Shown here: positions 1 to 10,413 of the stretch, piece by piece | Position numbering within the stretch: the first letter of the stretch is position 1 | How the letters are laid out: each line of letters begins with the position of its first letter | DNA from: Campanula takesimana | Lineage: Eukaryota > Streptophyta > Magnoliopsida > Asterales > Campanulaceae | Reading direction: 5' to 3' | DNA: 64,000 nt | Assembly: GCA_026119855.1 (NCBI GenBank) | Contig: JAOWBW010001462.1 | Span: 124,001-188,000 of the forward strand | Made by a program: the position numbers and the translations under genes | Notes under the pieces: model-generated | Database searches by the model: none | What the model was told of the DNA's origin: nothing | Seen by the model: the letters and a program-made list of their open reading frames with translations, nothing else

Positions 1-1103
1 TTGACTCTGACTTTGACTCGAGCAATATTCAGTCTTCGACAAATTACAACCCACGGACTTTGCAACCACACAAAATACACTACAAAGTGTCTTAAAACAT
101 TACAAATCCAACAAAGTTCCATAAATCATAAAAGACCAAAATTTCATCCAATCTAACTATATTACAACCAAAAACCGATGAAATTAGTACGAAAATGCGG
201 AGATAGTACATGTGTAAACCGCTCCATCAAGTCACAACTCGGGCGTTAACTTGGCCACAATTAACTTTGGACACGCGTTATGGACGTGGCAACGTGAGCT
301 AGACCAAAAACCAACCAAGGTCACGGTATTTGTGTGTCACGGACAAGTGTGGTTGACTCGGCTCGGAAGGGAAGGTGGAATGGACCCGTGCGCGCATCGA
401 AGGAAACAAGAGCGCCCAACGAGCTGCATCGTGGCATCCATCCCGGGTTAAAAGGGCATTTGGAACGTGCAAGGTCAAGTGCGCGTAGTGTGAAGCCATT
501 CTATGTTCCCTTTTGAGTCAAAATAGAGATTTTCAATCCGTTTTTCGATAGCATGAGCATGGCATAAGCAAGATATGAACAAGTATGAACAAGCATGGAT
601 TGAGCAATTTATACACAACAAATCAAGGAATATAAGCAAACAAAGACAAAAACTTGTACATGTACCAAGTTGTGCACAACAAAGAATTTTGAATCAAACT
701 TTTGCAAAAGAAATATTTTACATTGAAACCCTTTTGTACAAATCAATTTGTGCACAACAAGAAGACTCAAGAAAAACCCTTACGAAAAGGATTATGCACG
801 ATGAGGTTTTGGAAACCATTTTATTGACAAAAGATCATGCATAACCAAGTTTTATCACCTTTTAAAATCAAGTTTTGGCCAAAAGAATGAAGGTAATGTG
901 CACAAGTAAGACTGTAAATTTGGAACCTGGACAAGTAGAAGCAGAGGGGCACCCAGAATGTTGCAGCCCTGCACCAAACTGTTAATTGGCAACATTCTGG
1001 CCCCTACCCAAAGTAGCCGTACGGCTAAAGTAAGAGGGTGAAGATTTTTCTCAATTTCTCCAACTTTTGATCATCAAGCCCCAATTTATTGTATTTCCAG
1101 AAC
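1..1103. other. Non-coding DNA, probably internal region of a minus-strand Ogre-like element
   Basis: No supportable gene is seen. The stretch lies on the internal side of the tRNA-Arg primer-binding site at 2065-2082, so on the minus strand it would be the leader of the retroelement whose 5' LTR is 2084-3568. The palindrome agccgtacggct at about 1017-1028, in the context acccaaagtag, recurs inside that LTR (near 2453 and 3402), which supports the link. An 89-codon plus-strand ORF at 575-844 resembles nothing I know and is probably chance. The far LTR, if present, is outside the window. Confidence 0.4.
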
Positions 1104-1111
1104 GTATGTAC

Positions 1112-1929
1112 TAGGGGTGTTCACGGTCCGGTCCGGTCCGGTTTTTGTTAAAATTTTACAAAACCGGAACCGGACCAATTATACGGTTCTGTAAAAATTT
1201 AGACCCAGAACCAGACCAATAAATTACAAAACCAATGTCATTGGTCCGGTCCTATTGGTTCGGTTCCGGTCCGGTTCTCCGGTTCTACTTGTATACAATT
1301 GTTCCCCTCAAAAAATACATCTATACACACCATGAACTAAAATAATTAAGCATTGGTCCCAAACTCTCAACAAGGCAAAGTAAACTGCATGGAGTTTTAC
1401 ACGTATTCAACACAAAGTTATGGATCTTTCACTTCAAAGATAGAAGAAGTAAGACAAAAAAACTTAATGGGGAAAAATAGTTGATACAACTTTAGAATTT
1501 TCGTGGTGAGGCTGGGATGTCTGGTGTCGAAGTCACGGCGGTGAAGGAGATACAGATGGAGCCATGGTGATCGAGCGGGCTGATTCTTTAAGATAGAACG
1601 AAGTTGAGAGAGAGAGAGAGATGGGGTTAGCGGATTTTGGGAAATAGGTTTTCTCAGTAGTCCGTACTCCGTAATCAGTAATCCGTAGGACTATGTAAGT
1701 ATTAGTAATACTGTAATAATATAATATTTATATATGTTATGATTATGATTGGTCCGGTCCGGTCCAGAACCGTAAAAATATTTATCAAAACCAGAACCGA
1801 ACCAATAAATCGGTTTTATGGAAATTTGGAACCAGAACCAGACCAACACTATTAAACCGGTCCGGTTTTCATTGGTCCGGTCCGGTTCTATTGGTCTGGT
1901 CCGGTTCTGTTTTTTTCTGCACAGCCCTA
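1112..1929. mobile_element. Non-autonomous hAT-type DNA transposon (818 bp)
   Basis: The element begins TAGGGGTGTTCA and ends TGCACAGCCCTA, short imperfect terminal inverted repeats of the hAT type. It is flanked by a perfect 8-bp direct repeat, gtatgtac, at 1104-1111 and 1930-1937; an 8-bp TSD is the hallmark of hAT insertions. Both subterminal regions (1120-1285 and 1745-1915) are packed with GGTCCGG/CCGGACC-type repeats in opposite orientations, as expected for transposase-binding arrays. The centre holds no transposase ORF, so the copy would need a transposase in trans. A (GA)n run lies near 1605-1620. Confidence 0.9.
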
Positions 1930-2064
1930 GTATGTACTCAAAACAGTTCAAACAGAAACATCAAACACACACAAATATGCAAGAAGTCAACTAACGGGAA
2001 TGGGAATTTGACCCACACAATAATGCCCCTGAACCTTCTAGAAAGAAGTCTGAAAGCACTCTAA

Positions 2065-2082
2065 TCCCCAGCGGAGTCGCCA
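2065..2082 (-). other. Primer-binding site, tRNA-Arg type
   Basis: Read on the minus strand the 18 bases begin TGGCGACTCC and are complementary to the 3' end plus CCA of a plant tRNA-Arg whose acceptor end reads ...GGAGTCG-CCA. The site is one base from the LTR end at 2084. Ogre/Tat-type Ty3/gypsy elements use tRNA-Arg primers. The same site occurs at 49195-49212. Confidence 0.8.
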
Positions 2083-2083
2083 C

Positions 2084-3568
2084 TGTAAGGATCCCGCCCC
2101 AAAAAAAACACGAGCACGTTTCAAGGGCGAAATACCAAACGCGGGAACCGGACCAATTTAACGGAGTCGCCACATTTTGTTAATTTTAAACCCAACAAAA
2201 TGACAAAGGTTTGAGTTCAAAGGTTCGGAGATCAGGTTATAACTTGGGAAGAGTTTTTACGTCCTCCCAAGTTGCCTCGGACAAAGCCGAGTCTCCCTTG
2301 TTAGTTAACAAAAGTGCATGTGTGTGTGTGTGTTTTAATGGAAAATCTTTGTTGTAACTTTTTATTTATCTTTTCAACTGAAAAAGGGGTTTGTTTGACA
2401 AGAAAACAGAAGACAGAAGGGCAAAATGGTCAATCTCCCCATACGGCCAAAGTAGCCGTACGGATGGGGAGACCACTCTTGGGATTTTATAGTTGTTCAA
2501 GCAACAGTCCAGTTCCAGGCAGAAACAGAGCATTCTGCTTGAACTGGACCAAACTGTTCTGATTCCAGTTTGTTATTCCAACACAAAACAAAATTAACAC
2601 CTCATTCCTATGCCACTTGATCATCAAAGAACCTCCCAAAACAAGAGTTTGGGCATGATCAAAGGCAATCATGGGAGAAAAATGAAAAAGGTGGCCAATA
2701 TGCCCTTTTGAGCCATGGTGACCATTTGATGAGTAAAGATTGAAACTTTACCATCAAAATGGCTCTTCTAGGCAAGATTGATCCTTTAGGGATAAGAACA
2801 AACCATAAAGATTGGATCTTTATTGCCCAAACTTGGGAATTTTGGGCTAGATCAAGGTGATGAGGATAAAGATTGAGACTTTATCCTCAACATGATCATC
2901 ATAGCTTAAAATGAGCAAAATGAACAACAAGAGCATCATCCATAACAAGAATGTAAATGAACAATCAACAAGCCATGATCAAACTAGGTTTGAACCTCTT
3001 CCACACAAAGTATGAAGGGCACCTTTGATCATCTCATGGCTTGGACTAGGAAATTTAAATAGTAATAGATATATATATATATATATATTGCTTGAATGGA
3101 CAAGACTTGCAAGAATGTAAAGATCAACAATAAATGACAAGATCAAAGATAAATAGAGTTCTTATATGAAGAGAAGGGAGGGGGAGAAGGTGGCTTTACC
3201 TATCTTGGTTTAGGCCAATCTTCCTTTCTCTCTTTCACTCTTTGTTCACTCTTACTCACACTATTCTGAGGTGAATTCGACAGAGTAACCTTAGTTCTAA
3301 TGTTTCTCCCCCCCTCCTGAAATGATCAGCAAGGGGTTCTATTTATAGGGACTGAGGGTGCCCAATCCAGCCATACGGCTAGGCCCCTCTAGTACCCAAA
3401 GCATCCGTACGGCTCAGCCTGGCGAGCTTCTGGATTTTTCCAATTTTATACCAGAGTAGTCCTGGAATTTATAGCTTATCCAAGGGAGGTCCTGGCCTAT
3501 TAGCTTATCCCTGAAACGGTGCTAAGGCTACCTCTAAGATAGGTCGGTTTCAGATTGGGGTACTTACA
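2084..3568 (-). repeat. 5' LTR of an Ogre/Tat-like Ty3/gypsy element (minus strand)
   Basis: The LTR is bounded by TGTAAG and CTTACA, starts next to the tRNA-Arg primer site, and its internal region runs leftward. Length is 1485 bp. It holds a second copy of the primer-like string GGAGTCGCCAC about 80 bp inside (2163-2173), a (TA)n microsatellite near 3068-3089, and CCGTACGG-type palindromes near 2440-2465 and 3371-3413. The inner boundary is secure because of the primer site. The outer boundary is inferred from the matching TGTAAG/CTTACA ends and has no TSD check, because the other end of the element is missing. Confidence 0.65.
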
Positions 3569-3624
3569 ATGCCTCAAATGCTTATACAAGTAGCATTTGC
3601 AAAGGTTTATACAAGTAACCTTTT

Positions 3625-3835
3625 TATCATGTCATCGTGATGGCTTTCGCCATGTCCACGGAATCATGATGGACCCTCCCTATCATGTCATCGTGATGGC
3701 TTTCGCCATGTCCACAGAATCGTGATGGACCCTCCATATCACGTCATCGTGATGGCTTTCGCCATGTCCACGGAATCATGATGGACCCTCCTTATCATGT
3801 CATCGTGATGGCTTTCACCATGTCCACGGAATAAT
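3625..3835. repeat. 56-bp minisatellite, about 3.75 copies
   Basis: Units start at 3625, 3681, 3737 and 3793, an exact 56-bp period, each beginning tatca(t/c)gtcatcgtgatgg. Within the unit gtgatggc...gccatg and tcatgatgga make small inverted repeats. The last copy is incomplete and runs into unrelated sequence. Confidence 0.9.
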
Positions 3836-5045
3836 GAGCCAAGTAACTCGACAGTTCGGGATGTGAGCCCTACCAGAGCGGGATGTGAGCCCCAACAGTT
3901 CCGTTTCCATGCCACGAGAGATTTTAAGTCTGATCACTAGACTTCATAACAATATAATCCCACTGTCTCGAGGTACCAACAAGATACTAGTTTCGTTCCC
4001 AGTAATGCAAGCGACATTGAAGTCCGAGATTCATAAGAGATAATCATATATCCAAGTGTCCCACATAACAAGATAGCCTTATTTTCAAAAATTTCCAAAA
4101 TAAATGGTTTTTTACTTCACGTAAAATGAGAAAATACTCAAGGACTATCACATGTACTTCTCACTTTTTAACACAAAACATGACAATTATCTCATGCATG
4201 TCGCCATACTTTAAATCATCCCGTGATCCCAAGCATAAAGCATGCCATTATTTTTTAAACTAAGCCACTTCTTATTTTCATTGGTGACATTCTCGTAAAA
4301 TCCCTCAGAATTTCTCATATAAACAAATAACATCCACTTGCATATTTATAACCGCCAAACACTAATGATCCTGTGCCGCAATTTCCTTTTATTCAAGTAC
4401 TAGCAAATGATTTACTACTGTATCACTTTTTTCGAAATTAAGCTATTAAATTCATATATAACTGTAATATTGGCAGGGAACATGTTTCAATAACAAGCTA
4501 TCAGATTTATTCACTTTCAACAAGTATTTCCATATCTAGCCCAATATATTTCCAAGGACATGTTTAGCATCATATAAACAGTTTTGCCTTTTTATCAATA
4601 AACATATAACCCATTATGCAAACCGACAAGCATACCCCTTGTTATCATATTTGATGATCATACATTTTATATACTCCCGTGACTTAGGTTTCAATATAAC
4701 TATCCACCCGAATTTCAATAGTCATAGCATTTACTTTTCCATAACATCACTAGTGACAAAGTTGCAAAAATATCATTTCTTAACTTAAATACGCATAATG
4801 ATACACATGTGCAATTTTTGCCGTTGCTTACCATTCTAAGCATGCATTCTTGTTATCAAATAATAAAGCCATAGAAATACCTCAAGCATAAATAACAAGA
4901 ATGGAGAGAAGTAACCTGATGGAAATTGGCAGATTTTAACGAAAATCATTGTTATCAAGATAATCTTTCTATACCCCCTTCAAAAAGGAAGGCTTGTCTT
5001 TAGACAGCCTTACCGTTGATTCGCTTTAGTTTCCCGTCCCTTCGA
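3836..5045. other. AT-rich intergenic sequence, no gene seen
   Basis: No ORF with recognisable protein similarity was found on either strand. The first 120 bases contain two copies of cgggatgtgagccc (near 3857 and 3880), a short direct repeat of unknown origin. The rest is AT-rich unique-looking DNA downstream of the MATE pseudogene. Confidence 0.5.
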
Positions 5046-6292
5046 TCAATACTCCTTTAATTCTTGAGGAACCGAAGAAAATTCCTTTGATATAATACCA
5101 GAAAGAACAGGCTGAACACAGTTTAAGAGGATGGAACAAGCCAAAAGAGGTGATAGATCGGCAACTGCTGCAGCCACTTCAGTACTTTCAGTGAAAATGT
5201 AGGCCAGATGACCCCGTAAAAAGAGGAAAAATATAAATAAAATAATTCCAATGTCAAATGATGTTAGCACTATCATGAAGATTGAGAACTTGGCAGCTCT
5301 CAAGCTTCCCCTTCCAAGCTCATTTGACACCCTTACACTTGCAGCAGCCAAGAAACCAAGAGAAATCATCATTTCCCAACCATTAATATTAAGGCAGATG
5401 GAAAGAGCATCAATGGCGACCTCAGTATTAGCCAAGTTTCCTGTTAACAGAACCAGTACAGTGTTGTACCAGAGCTCGAGACAGAGCATAACACCAGATG
5501 ACACGGAAAGCTTGATGACTGGCCAAAGATCCTTAAAAACCAAAGACGAAAAAACCCCTCCCTATCTCGGGATATCCTCCACATAACACAAACATAATTT
5601 GTCCAATATTCGGAATCCAAAGAGCCAAATTCGTAGATACCATAGCTCCCGCAAGGACAAACTTGTACTTGACAGTCAAAAGCCACGATAAAAAAAATGG
5701 ATTGCAAGTGAAAATGCAGCCAAGTATGCAATAATCATGTTCTTGCTCTGAGCTTGTAGGAACGTTTGGCAAGTGAAGGATATAATAAAGGAGAATATAA
5801 CCGGGATAAACCACCGTGCAACAGTTCCGAAAACTTCTGCAATAGCTTCATCCTGGCCTAGTGCTATTAGAATCGGGGTAGCAAACAAGAACACGGGGCA
5901 AAGACAAATTGTGCAAATGAATAATACAAGCCATGATCTTTGAAGATATATACCCATCATCTCGTTCTGCTTTGCACCATAAGCTTGCCCACATAGAGTT
6001 TCCCATGCACTAGCCATACCCAACAGTATGCCATTTGCAAATCTCAAAAGGACAGTAGATACAAGAGCATAAGCAGCAAGCTCTGTGGATCCAATATGTC
6101 CAATAAACGCCTGGGCAATTACATTAACTCCAAATGTTGAGAACCTTGTGAATATAGCAGGCCCAGCCATAATCCACATCTTCTTGGTCTCGATCCATAC
6201 CCTCCTCGTGAGCTTTCCTTCCCCATCACCTTCCTCCTTTACTCCCTTAATTTTATTTTTATCCAACAACTCTCACTGGTATCACCCTCCAT
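5046..6292 (-). pseudogene. MATE (DETOXIFICATION) efflux transporter pseudogene, truncated and frameshifted
   Basis: Two long minus-strand frames (6269 to 5676, and about 5543 to 5046) plus a linking frame translate to consecutive parts of a plant MATE multidrug/toxin antiporter, a 12-helix membrane protein that exports organic compounds in exchange for protons or sodium. The first frame carries the N-terminal tail and helices, with motif CGQAYGAK about residue 94. The second holds the conserved ISLGFLAAASVRVSNELG block. At least three single-base breaks are inferred: near 6270 just after the probable original ATG at 6292, in an A-run near 5690-5697, and in an A-run near 5551-5556. Homology stops at about 5097, directly at a GGT that could be a splice donor, so the last 80-100 residues of the usual 480-500 are missing. 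About 400 codons lie without an intron. Function is unlikely. Confidence 0.85.
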
Positions 6293-7070
6293 TTTTTATG
6301 GAATGGGGAAGAAGACAGAGAACAGAAATGAAGGCAGCGTTGTGAGACTACTGTATCAAGGCTTTTCCATAGAGACGGAAGACTACAAATAGGAATGAAA
6401 TTTATGCAAAATATAATACCTGCAAGTCATAACGAGCCATCATTGGTAAATCACGTAGAAAATAGTTCTCTTCCATTTAATAATAATATGTGCCAACTGT
6501 GTACAAGTGTGTCAGATGCTCCTTCCGTCCCAGTTTTACTTTCAAGCACAGTATATCCCATTTGTAAAAGAAATCAAGTATATATTGAATCATGCTAAGA
6601 TACAATTAGGCGCATATCCCTTATACTCCTAATACTTATATTCTCAACGTATTTCATACTTTCCTTTTTATCAACATAAACAAGTTAACACTAGCCACTT
6701 TCATTATCAAAGCATGTGTGATTGTACATTCATTTATTCCATTTGAATTGAGCACCAATTTTTGCAATTTCATAATTTCTTTCTCATTCATACAAATCAA
6801 TACTATTGCATGCCATTTGCTAATTTAGCAACTTTTCATGATCAAAAGTACAATTTAACTATTGCCACAGAACATGCTTTCCCCAAATACTTTATCCATT
6901 CATAGTAACAAGTATTTTTATGTCCAATTGAATATCCAGATTAGCATACTGATATACCCAATAAATCATATACATTAGCATGCCATTTTCACCCTTAATC
7001 ATATTTTTCATATTTTAATCAATACCTCAGCATAAGTAAGTTATATGGGTTTTCATCTTCAAACAGGAAA
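6293..7070. other. AT-rich DNA between the MATE pseudogene and the gypsy element
   Basis: No recognisable gene. It would contain the upstream region of the MATE copy, but no convincing promoter was identified. The last five bases, ggaaa (7066-7070), are the target site duplicated by the gypsy insertion. Confidence 0.5.
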
Positions 7071-9155
7071 TGTCACGACCCGAAATATAGGCTCTATTTT
7101 ATTAGTAATAAATGATTATTATTTAATTATTTGCTTAATTATTTATTTAAATTATTATTTATTTAAATGTTTATGTGTGCAATTTATGTGTTATAATAAT
7201 TATGCCTAGCATATTATTTGGGTCATTTGTGCTAGTGTAGAAATGTTGAGTCTTATTTGTTAGTGGGGAGTATTTGTGTGTAGTGTAGAGGAGGGGGCCT
7301 AAGTGTAAATTCTTTAAATCATTCCCTACTCCCCTCTCCTCCCTCACACTCCCCATCCCATTTCCCAGCCAACTCTCCCTCTCTCTCTAGCTTGGGGTAA
7401 GTTCTCTTTCTTTATCTTCTCTCTTCATTTTCTTCATCTTCCTCTCATAATCTCTCATTTCTTAAAACATGAACCTTGTTTAGATCGTCGTTAGGATCGC
7501 GTAGAATCAAAAAGAATTGAATTCCGTCAACTTTGAGATTTATCAAGTAAGTTACTTTTCCCCCATTTTGATGCTAAAATGTTCATATCATGTTTAGATA
7601 ATGCTTGATGTGTTATATTTGAAGTTTGGTTAGGTTTTGAATTTGTTTGGAATTTATTTGAGTTTTGGTTAAAAATGGTGAAATCTTGAATGTGGGATTT
7701 TGATTCTTGATTTTGGTTGTTAAATGTTATTGTATGAGTCTTTTTAGACTTATTAGTTGTGTTGGTACATTAGTAAACTAGTGGGAATGTTGGATTTTGG
7801 TGGAAATGTGTTTTGGGTTAAAAATGGAAGAACCCAGGTTGTTCTTCCCGATTTTCGGCAGACCAGAGTATTGGGCGACCGCCCAAAATTGTCTGGGCGA
7901 CCGCACAACTATCTAAAAACTTTTGTTCTTGTTTGATGGCCTTTTTGGGCGACCGCACATACCATTTTGGGCGGCCGCACAGTCCTCTGAAAGTTTACAT
8001 TTGTTAAAATTGGGTGATTGAAGAATGCGTTTTGATCCAAATCTTGGGTATCCTTCTAGTTGACCTTAGTAAACATTGTAGTACACTCTAGTGATAGAAT
8101 TGGGTCATTTGTGATTAAGTTTGTGTTGGAAATTAATTAAGTGTTAATTGTGATTGTTGGAACACTTTAATTGTGCGTGATTGGTACATTTCACTTTCTT
8201 GGTGACTACTTGGTATGGTTCCCTACTTTGGAACCTTAAGTTGTTTATTCATGCTAAATTATTATTACTTAGCATTTAATTGGAAGCCCAGCTGGCATAT
8301 TTGTTGCATCGGGCGATGGGAAAGATTATAATGGCAAAGCCAAGTCCATTATAATGTTGACCATTGTTTTGCCCCCTTCTATACCCTTTTCCAGATTGGC
8401 CTTGGAAGAGTCAAGTTAGCGTTCCTCTGTGAATGTATCTAGCTAACGGGCATGACTTTGTGTCATGGTCCTTGTCCTTTGTGACACTTTTATGGTTATT
8501 GGTTCCGGTACCGGGGGTTTTCTCTTCAACTTTCATGCTATTATGAAGATGATGATTTATTGATTATTGAAGCTGCTCAGCAATCCTTTATTTGGATGTT
8601 CCGGTTTGGAAAACCTTGGCTATATCCTTTGTTATGTGTTTATTTCCGCTGCTATCTGTTATGTGATAAATGCTATGTGCTGTGATATTTATTATTGCTT
8701 ATCGCTTCGTGCATCATAGCATGTCATGTAATTGCATTAGTAACTTATTGAGATTTATCTCACCCATTTCTTTTATCTTTGTTTTTCCTTAACCCCCCCC
8801 CCCAGGTGCTAAGGATTAGTCTCGCTGATCACGAGAAAGAGGACGTCGAGTGTGGATACATTCTTTTGGGGAAGGTTGTTATAGGTTGGTTTACATTATA
8901 TAAACGTGTAACCTTTTTGGGATAGTTGTACCAATCAATGACGTCATTAAGAATTGTATATTTGTATTTTGTTGGGCATAAACTTGTGGAAGTTTATGAT
9001 AGTTGTATTTGGTTTTTGTCAAACTTGGATTTGTAAAACTTTGGATCATCACCTTTTGGTATCAAATGGAATTTTTAACTTCAGTATTTCTTAGTTTGGT
9101 CTTAAGTCGACGTCCAGCTCGCGGTCTCGGGCCCGCGGGGTCCGGGGTCGCGACA
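7071..9155 (+). repeat. 5' LTR of the gypsy element
   Basis: The 2085-bp LTR holds, at 7873-7981, four copies of a GC-rich motif, GGGCGACCGC(A/C)C or a one-base variant. A poly-C tract precedes caggtgctaagg near 8796. The CT-rich stretch before 7390 and the AT-rich upstream part look like promoter and leader sequence, but no transcription start can be fixed by reading alone. Confidence 0.95.
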
Positions 9156-9157
9156 GT

Positions 9158-9175
9158 TGGTATCAGAGCTATGGC
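9158..9175 (+). other. Primer-binding site, tRNA-iMet type
   Basis: TGGTATCAGAGCTATGGC lies two bases after the 5' LTR and matches the usual initiator-tRNA-Met primer site of plant LTR retrotransposons. Confidence 0.9.
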
Positions 9176-9276
9176 ATTAGCTCTAAGTATAAGTCTAGGT
9201 GGATTAGTATGACCTAGGTGGGTAGTAGTGTGCGGAGTGATTAACGGTTGATGTTTTATGCAGGTAATTACTCGCA

Positions 9277-10413
9277 ATGTCTGGAAGAAGAAACAGAGGA
9301 GGTACTAGTGGGGCACAGAATCAGAATGACACAAGGGAAGAAGCATGTGCTATGTTTCAAGGCATGTTCGAGGCGGCCATGAAGGCCATACATGATCAAG
9401 GTTCGAGGGTAGAACAAGCACCACCCCGCTATGGATTGGAGCAATTTCTGAAGTTGAAACCGGTTGAATTCAATGGGAAACCCGATGTAAGGAAAGCTGA
9501 GTTGTGGATTGAGTCTATGGAGAAGATTTATGATGTGTTTGGGTGCACGGATGAGGACAAGGTCCGGTTTGCGGCTTACAAGCTTGTGGGAGCCGCCGAG
9601 CATTGGTGGAAAGGTATTAAAGCTACTTGGGATGATACTCACACGGTGTATACGTGGGAGTTGTTTGTGCGCAAATTCAAGGAGCATTTCATTCCGGTTG
9701 TTGATCAAAACCGAAAGGAGATTGAGCTACTCAAGCTGGAGGAAGGTGTGTTGTCTATAGCACAATACTCGGCGAAGTTCATAGAATTAGCCCGGTATTG
9801 CGACTATTTGGTGAGGACCGAGGAACAAAAAGCTATGAGATTCATTCGGGGATTGAAGACCTCCATCCGTACTCAACTGATTGCTCAACGGATTGTGACT
9901 TTCCAAGATGCGGTGGACCGAGCCTATTTGATAGAGCAAGATATTGGGGAACATAAGAGGAAGACCGAGGTGGCCAACCCGAGTAAGCAAGGAGCGCAGA
10001 GCAAGTCACAACCAAGGATTGATAATCGAGGTAACTTTGGGGGACAATCTCAGTCCCGAGGGCAACCGATCCCGAGGAATCCGGGTACTACTCCGAGGAT
10101 TCAGAATAGGAAGCCTTGTACCTTTTGTCAGAAGGTAGGCCATTCGGAGGATAGGTGTTGGAAAAAGCAAGGCAAGTGTACCAATTGTGGTGAAATGGGG
10201 CACTTTGCGAGAGAGTGCACGAAGTACCGAGGTCAAGCATCCGGGTCAGGGGTTGGTATTAATCAGGGTCAGAAAAGGGATGCCGCTGGGAAGCCCAAAG
10301 TTCAAGGGAAGGTTTTTGCCATGAATCAACAACAAGCGACCGATAATCCTTACGTTATTGGAGGTATTATTTCTGTGTCTAATGTGAGCGCACGAGCGTT
10401 AGTAGATCCATGA
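9277..10413 (+). pseudogene. gag: gypsy gag (capsid/nucleocapsid) and start of protease, ended by a premature stop
   Basis: Gag builds the virus-like particle that packages element RNA. The ATG at 9277 follows the primer site and opens a 378-codon frame. Residues about 60-215 form a retrotransposon gag domain (the AAEHWW and FKEHFIP regions are typical). Two CX2CX4HX4C zinc knuckles start at residues 281 and 301, which is notable because many relatives carry one. The frame ends at TGA 10411-10413, immediately after Leu-Val-Asp-Pro of the aspartic protease active site, where the next residue is normally Gly. The same frame continues after the stop, so a single base change split one polyprotein. 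Confidence 0.9.

Noticed and set aside
2314..2672. Opposing short ORFs inside the Ogre-like LTR
   Set aside because: They overlap on both strands, have no family resemblance, and lie wholly in LTR sequence.
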